NCBI GenBank assembly: GCA_016784425.1
Contig: JADHUQ010000006.1
Coordinates: 1 to 28,199, forward strand
Direction: 5' to 3'
Length of the DNA: 28,199 nucleotides
Origin: Candidatus Delongbacteria bacterium
Lineage (GTDB): Bacteria; CAIWAD01; BS150m-G50
In this document: in pieces, positions 6,944 through 15,901 of the stretch
Numbering within the stretch: the stretch's first letter is position 1
How the letters are laid out: each line of letters opens with the position of its first letter
The notes under the pieces: generated by a model
The model's database searches: none
What the model was told of the DNA's origin: nothing
The model's input: the letters and a program-made list of their open reading frames with translations, nothing else
Program-made: the position numbers and the translations under genes

Positions 6944-8152
6944 TCAATCCTCCCCGCTTTCCCCAGCCAGTAAACGAGGACGAAAACCGACAAAATAACT
7001 GGCATGCTCCGGGTCTACCTGATTACGGTTGGCGGATTGCAACAGTTCTCCGCTGAAAAACCAGAAACCACCCCGCAGCACCCGCTCCTCACCCTCTGAC
7101 GGACCTGGGGGATCGACCGGGGGGCTTTGCTCGTAATAGTTGTTGTCCCACCAGTCGTTGCACCACTCCCAGAGGTTACCAGCCATATCCTGAAACCCCA
7201 GGTAGCTCTCCCCGGCGGGAAAGCTGCCGACAGGTGTTGTCCAGCCGACACAGTACTGGAAATTCCAGAAGTTGGCGTGATCGCAGTCTGGAGCGATATC
7301 ACCCCAGGGATAACGGCGTCCATCCTGGTAGCGGGCAGCATGTTCCCACTCCGCTTCGGTGGGAAGGGTGTAACCCTCCGCCTGGCAGGGGTCATGCTCC
7401 GGGCTGACAGACCAGTCACCGTTGTAGAACGGCGGGAGCTCCTGTTGCAGGCTGAGCCAGTCGCAATAGCAGGCCGCCCCGAACCAGCTGACCTGTTTCA
7501 CCGGATGCGGCGCAGGATCATAGCCGTCAGGATAGGCCGCTCCGGGACCCCAGTTCCCGTATACTCCAGTGGCGGCTTCCAGGTAGAACAGCCCGGTTTC
7601 AGCATCAAACAGCAGCTCACAACTGGCTTCATCACCCAGGAAAAGGAGATCCTGACCGTGGGCGTGCACCCAATCTTCCTCAACAGTGACCAGGCTATGG
7701 TCATACGCCCATTGCACTGCCGCCAGGTATTCCTGGTTGGTCACTTCATGCCGGGCCAGAAAAAAGGAATGAGTGAGTGTTACCGGATGCTCCGGCATAA
7801 AGGCTCCCAACTGCCCCATCGTAAAAGTGCCGGCATGGACCAGCAGAAAACCGTCCGGGGGAATCGAGGCTTCTGCGGCGACAACATGGAAAAAATGACC
7901 ACCCTGGAGTGTCACATCGAGAGACAGCTGATCTTCATCGACAAACATATAGGGCAATGCGGGGCCGTAAGGATCGGGACCATGACTGTAAATACCATAG
8001 TAGTCGGCATCCTCAACCTCGGTCCATTGCAGTAATACCTGCAGGTCATCATCGGACTGGATGATTTCAATAAAGGCGGTGGGGGAATCGAGCGCCAGGA
8101 CCGGACGGAGACATACAATCAGCAGCAACATGCTGCCGTATAAAAACTTCAT
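6944..8152 (-). CDS. Exported SUMF1/FGE-fold protein with N-terminal Fn3-like domain
   Basis: The 402-aa product starts with a signal peptide (MKFLYGSMLLLIVCLRPVLA). Residues about 24-93 resemble a fibronectin type III module (LLQWTEVEDADYYGIYSHGPDPYG). From about residue 100 a formylglycine-generating-enzyme-like (SUMF1) domain follows: HAGTFTMG, LARHEVTNQEY, LPTEAEWEHAAR, MAGNLWEWCNDWW, VLRGGFW and GFRPRL. The two cysteines of true FGE that should lie shortly after the GG(S)W motif are absent (the segment reads FWFFSGELLQS), so sulfatase activation is unlikely; a binding or surface role is more probable. The ATG at 8152 is chosen over 8173 because AAGGAG (8159-8164) lies six bases upstream and the signal peptide then starts at residue 1. 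No T9SS sorting domain is present. No sulfatase gene is nearby. Confidence 0.88.
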   Translation of the reverse strand: MKFLYGSMLLLIVCLRPVLALDSPTAFIEIIQSDDDLQVLLQWTEVEDADYYGIYSHGPDPYGPALPYMFVDEDQLSLDVTLQGGHFFHVVAAEASIPPDGFLLVHAGTFTMGQLGAFMPEHPVTLTHSFFLARHEVTNQEYLAAVQWAYDHSLVTVEEDWVHAHGQDLLFLGDEASCELLFDAETGLFYLEAATGVYGNWGPGAAYPDGYDPAPHPVKQVSWFGAACYCDWLSLQQELPPFYNGDWSVSPEHDPCQAEGYTLPTEAEWEHAARYQDGRRYPWGDIAPDCDHANFWNFQYCVGWTTPVGSFPAGESYLGFQDMAGNLWEWCNDWWDNNYYEQSPPVDPPGPSEGEERVLRGGFWFFSGELLQSANRNQVDPEHASYFVGFRPRLLAGESGED

Positions 8153-8597
8153 GACACACTCCTTCGTTAACACCCAGCGCTGTTAATCGGTCTGATTGAG
8201 AACAGAAGACCATTACTGGTTGTGGGGTTACTGCTGTAATATGGTAGAATTGCTACTTAGAATAGCTTTATCGCCTGAAAGATACGGCTTTCCCGGTTCC
8301 CCTGCAATGGCGCGGACCCTGTAAAATTTCTTTTTTAGAGAAATGTGGAACATGTCTAAGGGTCAGTGGCAGTCGCGGTGGCGCTCTGTTTGCTGTTAAC
8401 TGCAGACCTGATGTAAACCGGCCCGGTTGCCCCACTCCACACCCCTAAATTCATCACCCGGTTGTTAGATATTTACAGTTTGTGTAATAAATCTGATCTG
8501 TGTCGTGGATACAGCGTCTCGCCAAACGTCGCCTCAAAGTACTACAGCAGCCTGTTCATAAAATTCTCTCTCGTTCCGGAGTATTGGTTTTTATTCC
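8153..8597. other. Divergent regulatory region upstream of the first C25 peptidase
   Basis: About 530 bases separate two divergent genes. Two direct CCCGGTTG octamers (8422-8429 and 8457-8464, 35 bases apart) lie roughly 130-180 bases upstream of the sigma-54-type promoter, a distance usual for enhancer-binding activator sites; this role is speculative. No promoter for the minus-strand gene is convincing (TTGCAG and TATCTT at 17-base spacing near 8285-8315 is weak). No RNA gene or credible small ORF is seen. Confidence 0.4.
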
Positions 8598-8612
8598 GGC
8601 ATGTTTTTTGCA
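8597..8612 (+). promoter_or_regulatory. Candidate sigma-54 promoter of the C25 peptidase gene
   Basis: The sequence CGGCATG-N4-TTGCA has GG (8598-8599) and GC (8610-8611) separated by exactly ten bases, the diagnostic -24/-12 architecture, and matches most of the YTGGCACG-N4-TTGCW consensus. The predicted start near 8622 leaves a leader of about 60 bases to the ATG at 8683. No sigma-70 promoter of comparable quality is visible in the gap. Confidence 0.55.
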
Positions 8613-8682
8613 TTTTAAGGTATGACATATTGAACCAGCTCGAAGCAGGGGCCAACCACCCAAAAGTGAGAAGGAGTACGCC

Positions 8683-11600
8683 ATGTTGAGAAACCGCTAT
8701 TCTCTTTACCCCACGGCGCTATTACTGTTAACGCTGCTATCCACAGTGACCGCATCTGCTACCCGCCATATTATCGACGACGAGCTCGATAATGGAATCA
8801 CCGTACTGGACGGCAGCTGGGGCAACAGCACTCTGGAGTGTACTATTGCTGCTTTTGAGAGTGACGAGCTGTCTATCCATAGCGCCACCTTCCATACAAT
8901 CCGGTTAAGCGGTGAACCACGTCTGCTGGAATCGGGTGCACCTGCCCTGCCCTATCTGACAGCCAGTATTGCCCTGCCGGACAACGGTGCCAGCAACCTG
9001 CAGGTCATCGAGCTGGAGTATACAGATTTTCCCGGGCTGCAGCCGGAACCCTCAAAAGGCAATCTGACCCGTGATATTGATCCGGCAACGGTGCCCTACA
9101 CTTTCGGTACCAGCTACCAGGATGAATCGTTCCCCATCCACCAGGTTGAAGTGGACACACCCTACATCCTGCTCGATATCCGCGGTCAGGTTATCCGTTT
9201 TCAACCGTTTCAGTGGTTACCCCGGGAGGGTGTACTGCGGGTGTACCATCGCATTATCGCCAGGGTGACAACTGATAGTAACCGTGATGGTGAAAACAGC
9301 ATTGAACGGGCGGCGCTGCCATCAGTCGTTGACGGTGATTTTCACTCAGTCTATCGACACCATTTCATCAACTTTGAAAACAACGAACGCTACGAACCGT
9401 TGGATGAACAGGGTCCCCTGCTCATCATCACTCCCGACTCCTTCTTTGATATCATGCTGCCACTGGTAGAGTGGAAGCGACAGAAAGGTATCCCCACCGA
9501 GATGGTGAACCTCTCCGAGGTGGGTAACACCGCCAGCCAGGTGTTGAGTTATGTCCAAAACTATTACGACAACCCAGGGCTGGCTTTCCTGCTGCTGGTG
9601 GGTGATGCGGAGGATCTGCCATCGCTGAGTGCCAATGGTGGTGCTGCCGATCCCGGTTACGCCATCCTGGCCGGAGACGACTACTATCCCGAGATCTTTG
9701 TGGGACGTTTCAGCGGTGAAACCCCCACCCAGATAGCAACCATGGTACAACGTTCGATCGAGTACGAGCGGGATGCCGCTGCCGCCGACTGGAATCACCG
9801 GGGCATGGGTATCGCCTCCAACCAGGGGGTCGGTGACGACGGTGAGTACGATAACGAGCATATCGACAACATCCGCGACCTGCTGCTGGCCTACACCTAC
9901 ACCGAGGTGGACCAGATCTATGATCCCAGCGGTACCGCCGCCATGGTAACCAACGGACTCAACGAGGGCCGCTCCATCATCAACTATTGCGGGCACGGCT
10001 CTGTCAACAGTTGGAGCAGCACCGGCTTCAGCAGCAACCATGTCAACAGCCTGACCAATGACAACATGCTCCCCTTTATCCAGAGTGTGGCCTGTGTCAA
10101 CGGGCAATTCCCGGGTGGAACCTGTTTCGCCGAAGCCTGGTTGCGGGCTACCAACGGCAACGAACCGACCGGTGCTGTCGCCATGTACGCTTCCTCCGTC
10201 AACCAGTCCTGGAGCCCCCCCATGAGCGGGCAGGACGAGTTTAATGATCTGCTGGTTGCAGATGAGAAACATAGTTATGGTGGTCTCTGTTTCAACGGCT
10301 CGATGCAGATGATCGATGATTACGGCAGCAATGGCAGCGACGAATTCCTGAACTGGCACATTTTCGGGGATCCCAGCCTGGTAGTCCGGACCGATTCACC
10401 AGCGCCGCTTTCAGTTCTACACGCCGGTGCCCTGATGAGTACCCTCCCGACCTACGCTGTTACCGTGACCGGTGTTGAAGGTGCACTCTGTGCTCTTTAT
10501 GGCGATGAAGTTCTGTACGGCAGCGCTCTGACCGATCCCGGTGGTGGTGCCACCATTACCCTGAGTGAAGCACCGGAGGTGGGCGCCACCCTGAGTTTGA
10601 CTGTCACTGTTTACAACTACGCCACTTATCAGGGCGAGGTGAATGTCATCCCGCCGGACGGCCCCTATGTTGCGTTCAGCGATTGCACCGTTATGGATCT
10701 CAACGGTGAACTCAACCCGGGTGAAAACCCCCTGCTATCCATATCTGTCGTGAACCTCGGGGTGATGGCAGCCCAGGATGTGACCATTACCCTCCTGACA
10801 GAGGACCCCTATGTAACTCTGCTGGATGCTGTGGAATTCTACGGAAGCATCGCACCGGAGGAGACTGTCACAGTGGAAGGTGGCTTCCAGCTTGCGGTCG
10901 CACCGGAAACACCGGATGGACACACGGCTCTCTTCACCCTGCAGGCGGCAGAGGCCCGGGAGATGTGGGAATCAAATTTCACTATCAGCGTTCAGGCACC
11001 ATTATTGACAATGACCGGAATTTTCATCAACGACGGTGGTGATGGCATCCTCGATCCGGGTGAAGCGGTCGAACTGGAAATCACCCTGACCAATGACGGT
11101 AGCTCAACCACAGTCGATATTGACGGCTTGCTCTCCTCCAGTGATGAGTATATCACAATCGATCAGGCTGAGTGCCCTCTGCCGGAAATCGCACCGGGGG
11201 GAAACGGATTACTGGTTTTCGGACTTTCCGTCGATCCCGCCACCCCGATCGGGCATGCCGCCGGGATGCTGTTACAGCTCACTGGCGACCCCTACGCCCA
11301 GGAGGAAGTTTTCTTCCTCGGTATTGGCCAGATCACGGACGGATTTGAAACCGGCGACTTCAGCGCCGCTCCCTGGGAGCTGGTGGGCGACAGCCCCTGG
11401 GTGATTTCCAGTGAAAATCCCTACGAGGGGAGCTTTTGTGCCCGTTCCGGGACTGTCGGTAATGATGGTCGGAGTGAGCTTTTCATCCAGGTCATCCAGG
11501 CGATGGCTGAAGATCTCACCTTCAAGGTCAAGACCTCATCCCAGTCCGGCAGTGACCCCCTAGTTTTCTCGGTTGACGGGACTACTGTTGACAGCTGGTC

Positions 11601-12825
11601 CGGTTCGACAGGCTGGCAGACGATCACTGTTCCGCTGACAGCTGGCAATCATCTGCTCAGCTGGGCTTTCGTGCGTGATGGCAGTGGCGGCGGTGGCGAT
11701 AACTGTGCCTGGCTGGACCTGGTTGCTTTTCCACCGGCCGGTTTCCCACCCGATACCAATCCACCGGCCATTTTCCATACACCACTGACAGATACCGACA
11801 ACAACGGTCCCTGGACGGTCGGTGCCACCCTGCATGATCCCTCAGGTCTGACCGCAGAGATTGAGTACCGCTTTGACGGCGCCGCCTGGCATACGGTACC
11901 ACTGGCCACCGAACCGGGTGACTGTGAAGGATTGATGATCGGTTTTGCACCGATCGGGACTCTGGTGGAATACCGGATTGTAGCTGTTGATGGCAGTGAA
12001 AACTACAACAGTATCATCAGCGACACCTGGTCTTTCATCATCGAGGCTCCCCACGGTATCGAGTACTGTCAGGACTTTGAGACTGCTGATTTTGACGACT
12101 GGACAGTAGAAGACTGGGGTGACGGTAACAGTTGGGAAATCAACCAGTACGAGGATCATGGCTTTACCGCATTTATCACTTACAGCGCCCCTGGTGCCAT
12201 CGAGCACGCCGGGTTGGTCAGCCCCATTTTCGATTGCAGCAGCCAGGCCACCCTCGAGCTCAGTTTCTGGCAGTACCTCAGGATGGGGTATTCCGGCTCC
12301 TGGACACTGGCGACGGTTTGGGGTTCCATCGATGGTGGTGAAACCTGGAGCGTTATGCTGGCGCAATGGGATTCAGCTGAGTATGGCGATGTCGAAATCA
12401 TCACCGATGAGCTGGTGGATATCAGCGGATGGGCCTGTGGTCAGGACCAGGTGCGACTCATGTTCGAATATGAAGCCGAGTACGATTGGTACTGGCATCT
12501 GGATGAAATCTGCCTCAACGGTGTCCTGATACAGGAGCCAAACGGCATTACCGACCTGGAGATCACCTGGACGGTGGAGGGTAATCTACAGCTTTACTGG
12601 AGTTCGATCCCGGAAGCTGACAGTTACAATGTGTATTATTCGGCCCTGCCACACGGACCCTGGGTCCTGGTCGACACGATCTTCCAACCTGGTTATGCAG
12701 CAGCGCCTGAAAACGGCAGCGGGTTTTTCCAGGTCACCTGGGTGAGCAACCGCGTTACCGGTAACGCCCCCACAAGTATCGATCCGCTCCGGGGTATGCG
12801 GCCGGCAGTACCGCTGATCAAGTAG
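8683..12825 (+). CDS. C25 (gingipain-type) cysteine peptidase, 1380 aa
   Basis: Exported cysteine peptidase. A signal peptide (about residues 1-26) is followed by a C25 propeptide-like region (to about 240), the caspase-like C25 catalytic domain (about 245-565), Ig-like and CARDB-like domains (about 565-880), a jelly-roll segment beginning FETGDFSAAPW (about 884), a second one beginning QDFETADFDDW (about 1130-1285), and a C-terminal Fn3-like module. The catalytic dyad is visible as H438 in YCGHGS and C471 in VACVNGQF, 33 residues apart, the same spacing as in RgpB gingipain (H211/C244). The jelly rolls resemble the cleaved-adhesin domains of gingipains, an inference. Unlike T9SS cargo elsewhere in the window, there is no C-terminal sorting domain; it ends about 20 residues after the Fn3-like module. 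AAGGAG is six bases before the ATG. Its close paralogue follows 271 bases downstream. Confidence 0.93.
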   Translation: MLRNRYSLYPTALLLLTLLSTVTASATRHIIDDELDNGITVLDGSWGNSTLECTIAAFESDELSIHSATFHTIRLSGEPRLLESGAPALPYLTASIALPDNGASNLQVIELEYTDFPGLQPEPSKGNLTRDIDPATVPYTFGTSYQDESFPIHQVEVDTPYILLDIRGQVIRFQPFQWLPREGVLRVYHRIIARVTTDSNRDGENSIERAALPSVVDGDFHSVYRHHFINFENNERYEPLDEQGPLLIITPDSFFDIMLPLVEWKRQKGIPTEMVNLSEVGNTASQVLSYVQNYYDNPGLAFLLLVGDAEDLPSLSANGGAADPGYAILAGDDYYPEIFVGRFSGETPTQIATMVQRSIEYERDAAAADWNHRGMGIASNQGVGDDGEYDNEHIDNIRDLLLAYTYTEVDQIYDPSGTAAMVTNGLNEGRSIINYCGHGSVNSWSSTGFSSNHVNSLTNDNMLPFIQSVACVNGQFPGGTCFAEAWLRATNGNEPTGAVAMYASSVNQSWSPPMSGQDEFNDLLVADEKHSYGGLCFNGSMQMIDDYGSNGSDEFLNWHIFGDPSLVVRTDSPAPLSVLHAGALMSTLPTYAVTVTGVEGALCALYGDEVLYGSALTDPGGGATITLSEAPEVGATLSLTVTVYNYATYQGEVNVIPPDGPYVAFSDCTVMDLNGELNPGENPLLSISVVNLGVMAAQDVTITLLTEDPYVTLLDAVEFYGSIAPEETVTVEGGFQLAVAPETPDGHTALFTLQAAEAREMWESNFTISVQAPLLTMTGIFINDGGDGILDPGEAVELEITLTNDGSSTTVDIDGLLSSSDEYITIDQAECPLPEIAPGGNGLLVFGLSVDPATPIGHAAGMLLQLTGDPYAQEEVFFLGIGQITDGFETGDFSAAPWELVGDSPWVISSENPYEGSFCARSGTVGNDGRSELFIQVIQAMAEDLTFKVKTSSQSGSDPLVFSVDGTTVDSWSGSTGWQTITVPLTAGNHLLSWAFVRDGSGGGGDNCAWLDLVAFPPAGFPPDTNPPAIFHTPLTDTDNNGPWTVGATLHDPSGLTAEIEYRFDGAAWHTVPLATEPGDCEGLMIGFAPIGTLVEYRIVAVDGSENYNSIISDTWSFIIEAPHGIEYCQDFETADFDDWTVEDWGDGNSWEINQYEDHGFTAFITYSAPGAIEHAGLVSPIFDCSSQATLELSFWQYLRMGYSGSWTLATVWGSIDGGETWSVMLAQWDSAEYGDVEIITDELVDISGWACGQDQVRLMFEYEAEYDWYWHLDEICLNGVLIQEPNGITDLEITWTVEGNLQLYWSSIPEADSYNVYYSALPHGPWVLVDTIFQPGYAAAPENGSGFFQVTWVSNRVTGNAPTSIDPLRGMRPAVPLIK

Positions 12826-12887
12826 GGTTGATGGTGACGACGGCTTTGCATAACTGTACAGCTGCAGCTTTTTCCTGAGTTGGAATC

Positions 12888-12913
12888 TCGACCTGCCGGA
12901 CAGCAGGAATCGA
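12888..12913 (+). other. Weak stem-loop between the two peptidase genes
   Basis: CCTGC-cggaca-GCAGG flanked by TCGA on both sides, about 65 bases after the first peptidase stop. A C-run follows rather than T, so it is not an intrinsic terminator. The remaining gap 12826-13096 shows no coding potential and no convincing promoter; whether the second peptidase is cotranscribed is open. Confidence 0.3.
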
Positions 12914-13096
12914 GTTCCCCCCCCAGGATATGTTTGACTATAACATCCGCAGCCCTTAAGCTGCTAGTGATAGCAACACTCAATCTGTTGCCTTTATTGC
13001 CCGATCATATTATTGCGAGACCGTTGAGCTTTACTTACAGGTGAGTTTCTCCCTCGGGAGAAGTTTACCAGAACAACCATACACAGGAGTATACTG

Positions 13097-15607
13097 ATGC
13101 GCAAATCGATCGCTTTTATTTTCACTCTGCTGCTGGCGGTCACCGCTTTTGGCGCCCGGATTACAATTGATCCAGCCGTAACAACCGGTGTACAGGTAAT
13201 CAACGGTCAGTGGGGGAACAGTACTCTGGAATGCAAGGTAGGCGCCTTCGACATCGAGGAGCTGCTGATCGCTGGTGAATTGTATCATACCATCACCCTG
13301 GAAGATCAGCCACTCCTGCAGTCAGCGGGTGCGCCAGCGCTCCCGCACCTGGCTGTCAGTATCGTCATTCCGGACGCTGCCGGCACCAGCTTGCGCATAC
13401 TGGAATCCGCCTACACCGATTTCCCCGGTCTTCTACCGGAACCGTCAAAGGGGGTCATTACCCGTAATATTGATCCCGCGACAGTGCCCTACACTTTTGG
13501 CGACGAATATGAGGCTGTCGCTTATCCTGCCGAACTGGCATCCCTCGACACCCCTTACATCCTGCGCGATTTCCGCGGCCAGGTGGTCCATTTCCAGCCG
13601 TTCCGCTGGTTGCCCCAGTCCAACACGCTGCGGGTTTATCACCGTATCCTGATCAAGGTCGAGGTTGACGGTCGTGCCACTGTTAATGCAATTGAGCGTC
13701 AGGGATTGCCGGCGATTGTGGATGGCGAATTCCACAGTATCTATCGCCGCCACTTCGTCAACTTCGATGACAACGAACGTTACAACCCGCTGGATGAGCA
13801 GGGCAACCTGCTGATCATTACTGCCGATGCTTTCCACGGCGAGCTGCTGCCACTGATCGAATGGAAGCGGCAGAAAGGTATTACAACCGAAATCGTCGAT
13901 CTTTCCACCATCGGTTACAATGCCAGCCAGGTGTTGAGCTTTGTACAGAATTACTACGACAATATCGGGTTGACCTTCCTGCTTCTGGTGGGGGATGGTG
14001 CTGATGTGCCTACCCTTTACGCCTCAGGGGGTTCCTCTGATCCCAGTTATTCACTGCTGGCCGGTGGTGATAGTTATCCTGACATTTTCGTCGGGCGTTT
14101 TTCCGGTGAGACTCCATCCCAGATTGCCACGATGGTAGAGCGTACCGTCGAATACGAGCGTGATGCTTCCGCTGCCACCTGGTATCACAAAGGTACCGGT
14201 ATCGCCTCCAACCAGGGGCCCGGTGACGATGGTGAATATGACAACGCGCATATGAACAACATTCGCACCGACCTGCTGGGCTACACCTATACAACGGTAG
14301 ATCAGATCTACGATCCCTCCGGCACCGCAGCCCAGGTTTCCAACGCCCTCAATGACGGTCGCTCAATAATCAATTACTGTGGACACGGCTCGATGACCAG
14401 CTGGGGCTCCACCGGGTTCAGCAACAGTCATGTCAACAACCTCGCCAACAACAACATGCTGCCCTTTATCCAGAGCGTTGCCTGTGTCAACGGCCAGTTT
14501 GACGGTTACACCTGTTTCGCGGAAGCATGGTTGCGTGCCACCAATGCTGGTGAACCCACCGGGGCCATAGGTATGTATGCCTCCTCGATCAACCAGTCCT
14601 GGAACTCCCCGATGTGCGGCCAGGATGAGATGATCGATCTGCTGGTGGGGGACGAGAAACGGACCTACGGTGGTATCTGTTATAACGGTTCAATGCAGAT
14701 GATGGATGAGTACGGTAATGACGGCCGCAACATGTTCAAAACCTGGCTTATCTTCGGTGATCCCTCCCTCCAGTTACGCACTGACAGTCCGGCAGTTATC
14801 AACGCCACCCACGCCGCTCAGCTGCAGAACAGTGCCCCCATCTTTACTGTCACCGTGACCGGCGTCAGTGGTGCACTTTGCGCACTGTATTATGAAGATG
14901 TGATTTATGGCGCTGCGTATAGCGACGGTTCCGGATCTGCCACCATAACACTGACTGAGACTCCGGCAGTCGGGATCGATCTGGTTTTGACCGTGACAGC
15001 CTACAACTATCAGACCTACCAGGGTACCGTCACTGTTATCCCGACGGCCGGTGCCTATGTCGCTTACTCTGATGTAGCTGTCAACGATGCCAATGGAGAA
15101 CTAAACCCGAACGAATCACCCTGGCTGAACCTCGAAGTGCTCAACAGTGGCGTGGACATGGCTGCCGATGTCACCATAGCCATTGCGACCAGCGACAGCT
15201 ATGTCACAGTAATCGATGAGAGTGAATTTTATGGTGACATCGAACCTGGCGCTACCGCTTCTGTAACCGATGGGTTCCAGATAGCGGCTAACAGTCTGTT
15301 GCCGGAGGGTCACCAGGTTGTTTTCAACCTGACCGCCAGCACTCTTGCCGGTGAGGTCTGGGAATCCAATTTCACGCTTGTTGGTCACATTCCCCCCTTA
15401 CAGCCGGTAGATGACCTTAATGTCACCATCACCAGTGAATATGCCTCACTGAACTGGAGCCCGGTCAGTGGCGCGATTTACTACAAGATCTACGAAGCGT
15501 CCGAGCCGTTCGGCTCTTTTAGCTATATCGGAACCACACCCAACACTGCCTGGACGCTGATGTTAACCGGCGAAAAGCGATTCTTCCAGGTGGTTGCCTG
15601 CGACTGA
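13097..15607 (+). CDS. C25 (gingipain-type) cysteine peptidase, 836 aa
   Basis: Shorter paralogue of the upstream peptidase. The signal peptide is about residues 1-19 (cleavage near FGA), then the same propeptide-like region with near-identical blocks (WGNSTLEC, TDFPGL, EPSKG, DIDPATVPYTFG, with one change N for D in the last), then the C25 domain (about 238-556) with H430 in YCGHGS and C463 in VACVNGQF, 33 residues apart. Ig-like domains and a final Fn3-like module (about 770-836) complete it. The CARDB-like and jelly-roll segments of the longer paralogue are missing, and so is any T9SS sorting domain; the protein stops at the end of the Fn3-like module (FFQVVACD). AGGAG lies seven bases before the ATG. 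It is followed by a strong terminator, so any joint transcript ends here. Duplication followed by domain gain or loss is the simplest history. Confidence 0.93.
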   Translation: MRKSIAFIFTLLLAVTAFGARITIDPAVTTGVQVINGQWGNSTLECKVGAFDIEELLIAGELYHTITLEDQPLLQSAGAPALPHLAVSIVIPDAAGTSLRILESAYTDFPGLLPEPSKGVITRNIDPATVPYTFGDEYEAVAYPAELASLDTPYILRDFRGQVVHFQPFRWLPQSNTLRVYHRILIKVEVDGRATVNAIERQGLPAIVDGEFHSIYRRHFVNFDDNERYNPLDEQGNLLIITADAFHGELLPLIEWKRQKGITTEIVDLSTIGYNASQVLSFVQNYYDNIGLTFLLLVGDGADVPTLYASGGSSDPSYSLLAGGDSYPDIFVGRFSGETPSQIATMVERTVEYERDASAATWYHKGTGIASNQGPGDDGEYDNAHMNNIRTDLLGYTYTTVDQIYDPSGTAAQVSNALNDGRSIINYCGHGSMTSWGSTGFSNSHVNNLANNNMLPFIQSVACVNGQFDGYTCFAEAWLRATNAGEPTGAIGMYASSINQSWNSPMCGQDEMIDLLVGDEKRTYGGICYNGSMQMMDEYGNDGRNMFKTWLIFGDPSLQLRTDSPAVINATHAAQLQNSAPIFTVTVTGVSGALCALYYEDVIYGAAYSDGSGSATITLTETPAVGIDLVLTVTAYNYQTYQGTVTVIPTAGAYVAYSDVAVNDANGELNPNESPWLNLEVLNSGVDMAADVTIAIATSDSYVTVIDESEFYGDIEPGATASVTDGFQIAANSLLPEGHQVVFNLTASTLAGEVWESNFTLVGHIPPLQPVDDLNVTITSEYASLNWSPVSGAIYYKIYEASEPFGSFSYIGTTPNTAWTLMLTGEKRFFQVVACD

Positions 15608-15642
15608 TCAACATTAACCCGGTCGCGATGATCGGTTCAGAT

Positions 15643-15678
15643 AAAGCCACTTCGTCGACAGGCGGAGTGGCTTTTTTT
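15643..15678 (+). terminator. Intrinsic terminator after the second C25 peptidase
   Basis: The stem AAGCCACTTCG/CGGAGTGGCTT (one mismatch) with loop TCGACAGG is followed by seven T (15672-15678). It lies 36 bases after the stop codon. Confidence 0.92.
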
Positions 15679-15784
15679 GTCCCGGGTGTGCCATGGGAAA
15701 GATGTAGTCAGAAACTCACCCTTTTTTTAATGATACAGGTTTCATCAAACCACATTTAAGTAACGACTGAAAACGCTCGTTTTT

Positions 15785-15901
15785 CGCCCGAAAAAGGGCG
15801 TTTTAAGGAGGGATTTTCGCTGTTTTTACTTACCAACCCCTGTAATTACAACAACTAAACTGGGTCCGACCCCAGGATAGTTGTTAAGCGCTGTAATTAC
15901 A
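15785..15901 (+). repeat. Dispersed structured repeat, copy A
   Basis: This copy begins with a small hairpin CGCCC-gaaaaa-GGGCG-TTTT (15785-15804). It contains the 17-mer AAAAGGGCGTTTTAAGG (15792-15808) and GGGTCCGACCCCA (15862-15874), both found identically in copy B with the same 70-base offset. Around the second motif is a strong hairpin: AACAACTA (15850-15857) pairs with TAGTTGTT (15878-15885), then a 2x2 internal loop and CTGGG/CCCAG with loop TCCGAC. The palindrome TGTAATTACA occurs on both sides (15841-15850 and 15892-15901). No ORF belongs to it. It may be a REP/MITE-like element mobilised in trans; that is inference. Confidence 0.7.

Noticed and set aside
7127..8035. 302-codon plus-strand frame opposite the FGE-fold gene
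   Set aside because: Antisense to a gene with clear motifs and signal peptide; its translation shows no family features.
6944..8152. True formylglycine-generating enzyme
   Set aside because: The catalytic cysteines expected after the GG(S)W motif are missing and no sulfatase is nearby.
8153..8400. Possible riboswitch (c-di-GMP type) in the divergent intergenic region
   Set aside because: Some GC-rich pairing exists, but the conserved GEMM core sequences are not found on either strand.
8462..8689. 75-codon frame just before the first peptidase
   Set aside because: It covers the sigma-54-type promoter and overlaps the peptidase start; no ribosome binding site or family resemblance.
9346..10359. 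337-codon minus-strand frame opposite the first C25 catalytic domain
   Set aside because: Shadow of the peptidase gene; low-complexity Val/Gly/His-rich translation typical of an antisense frame.
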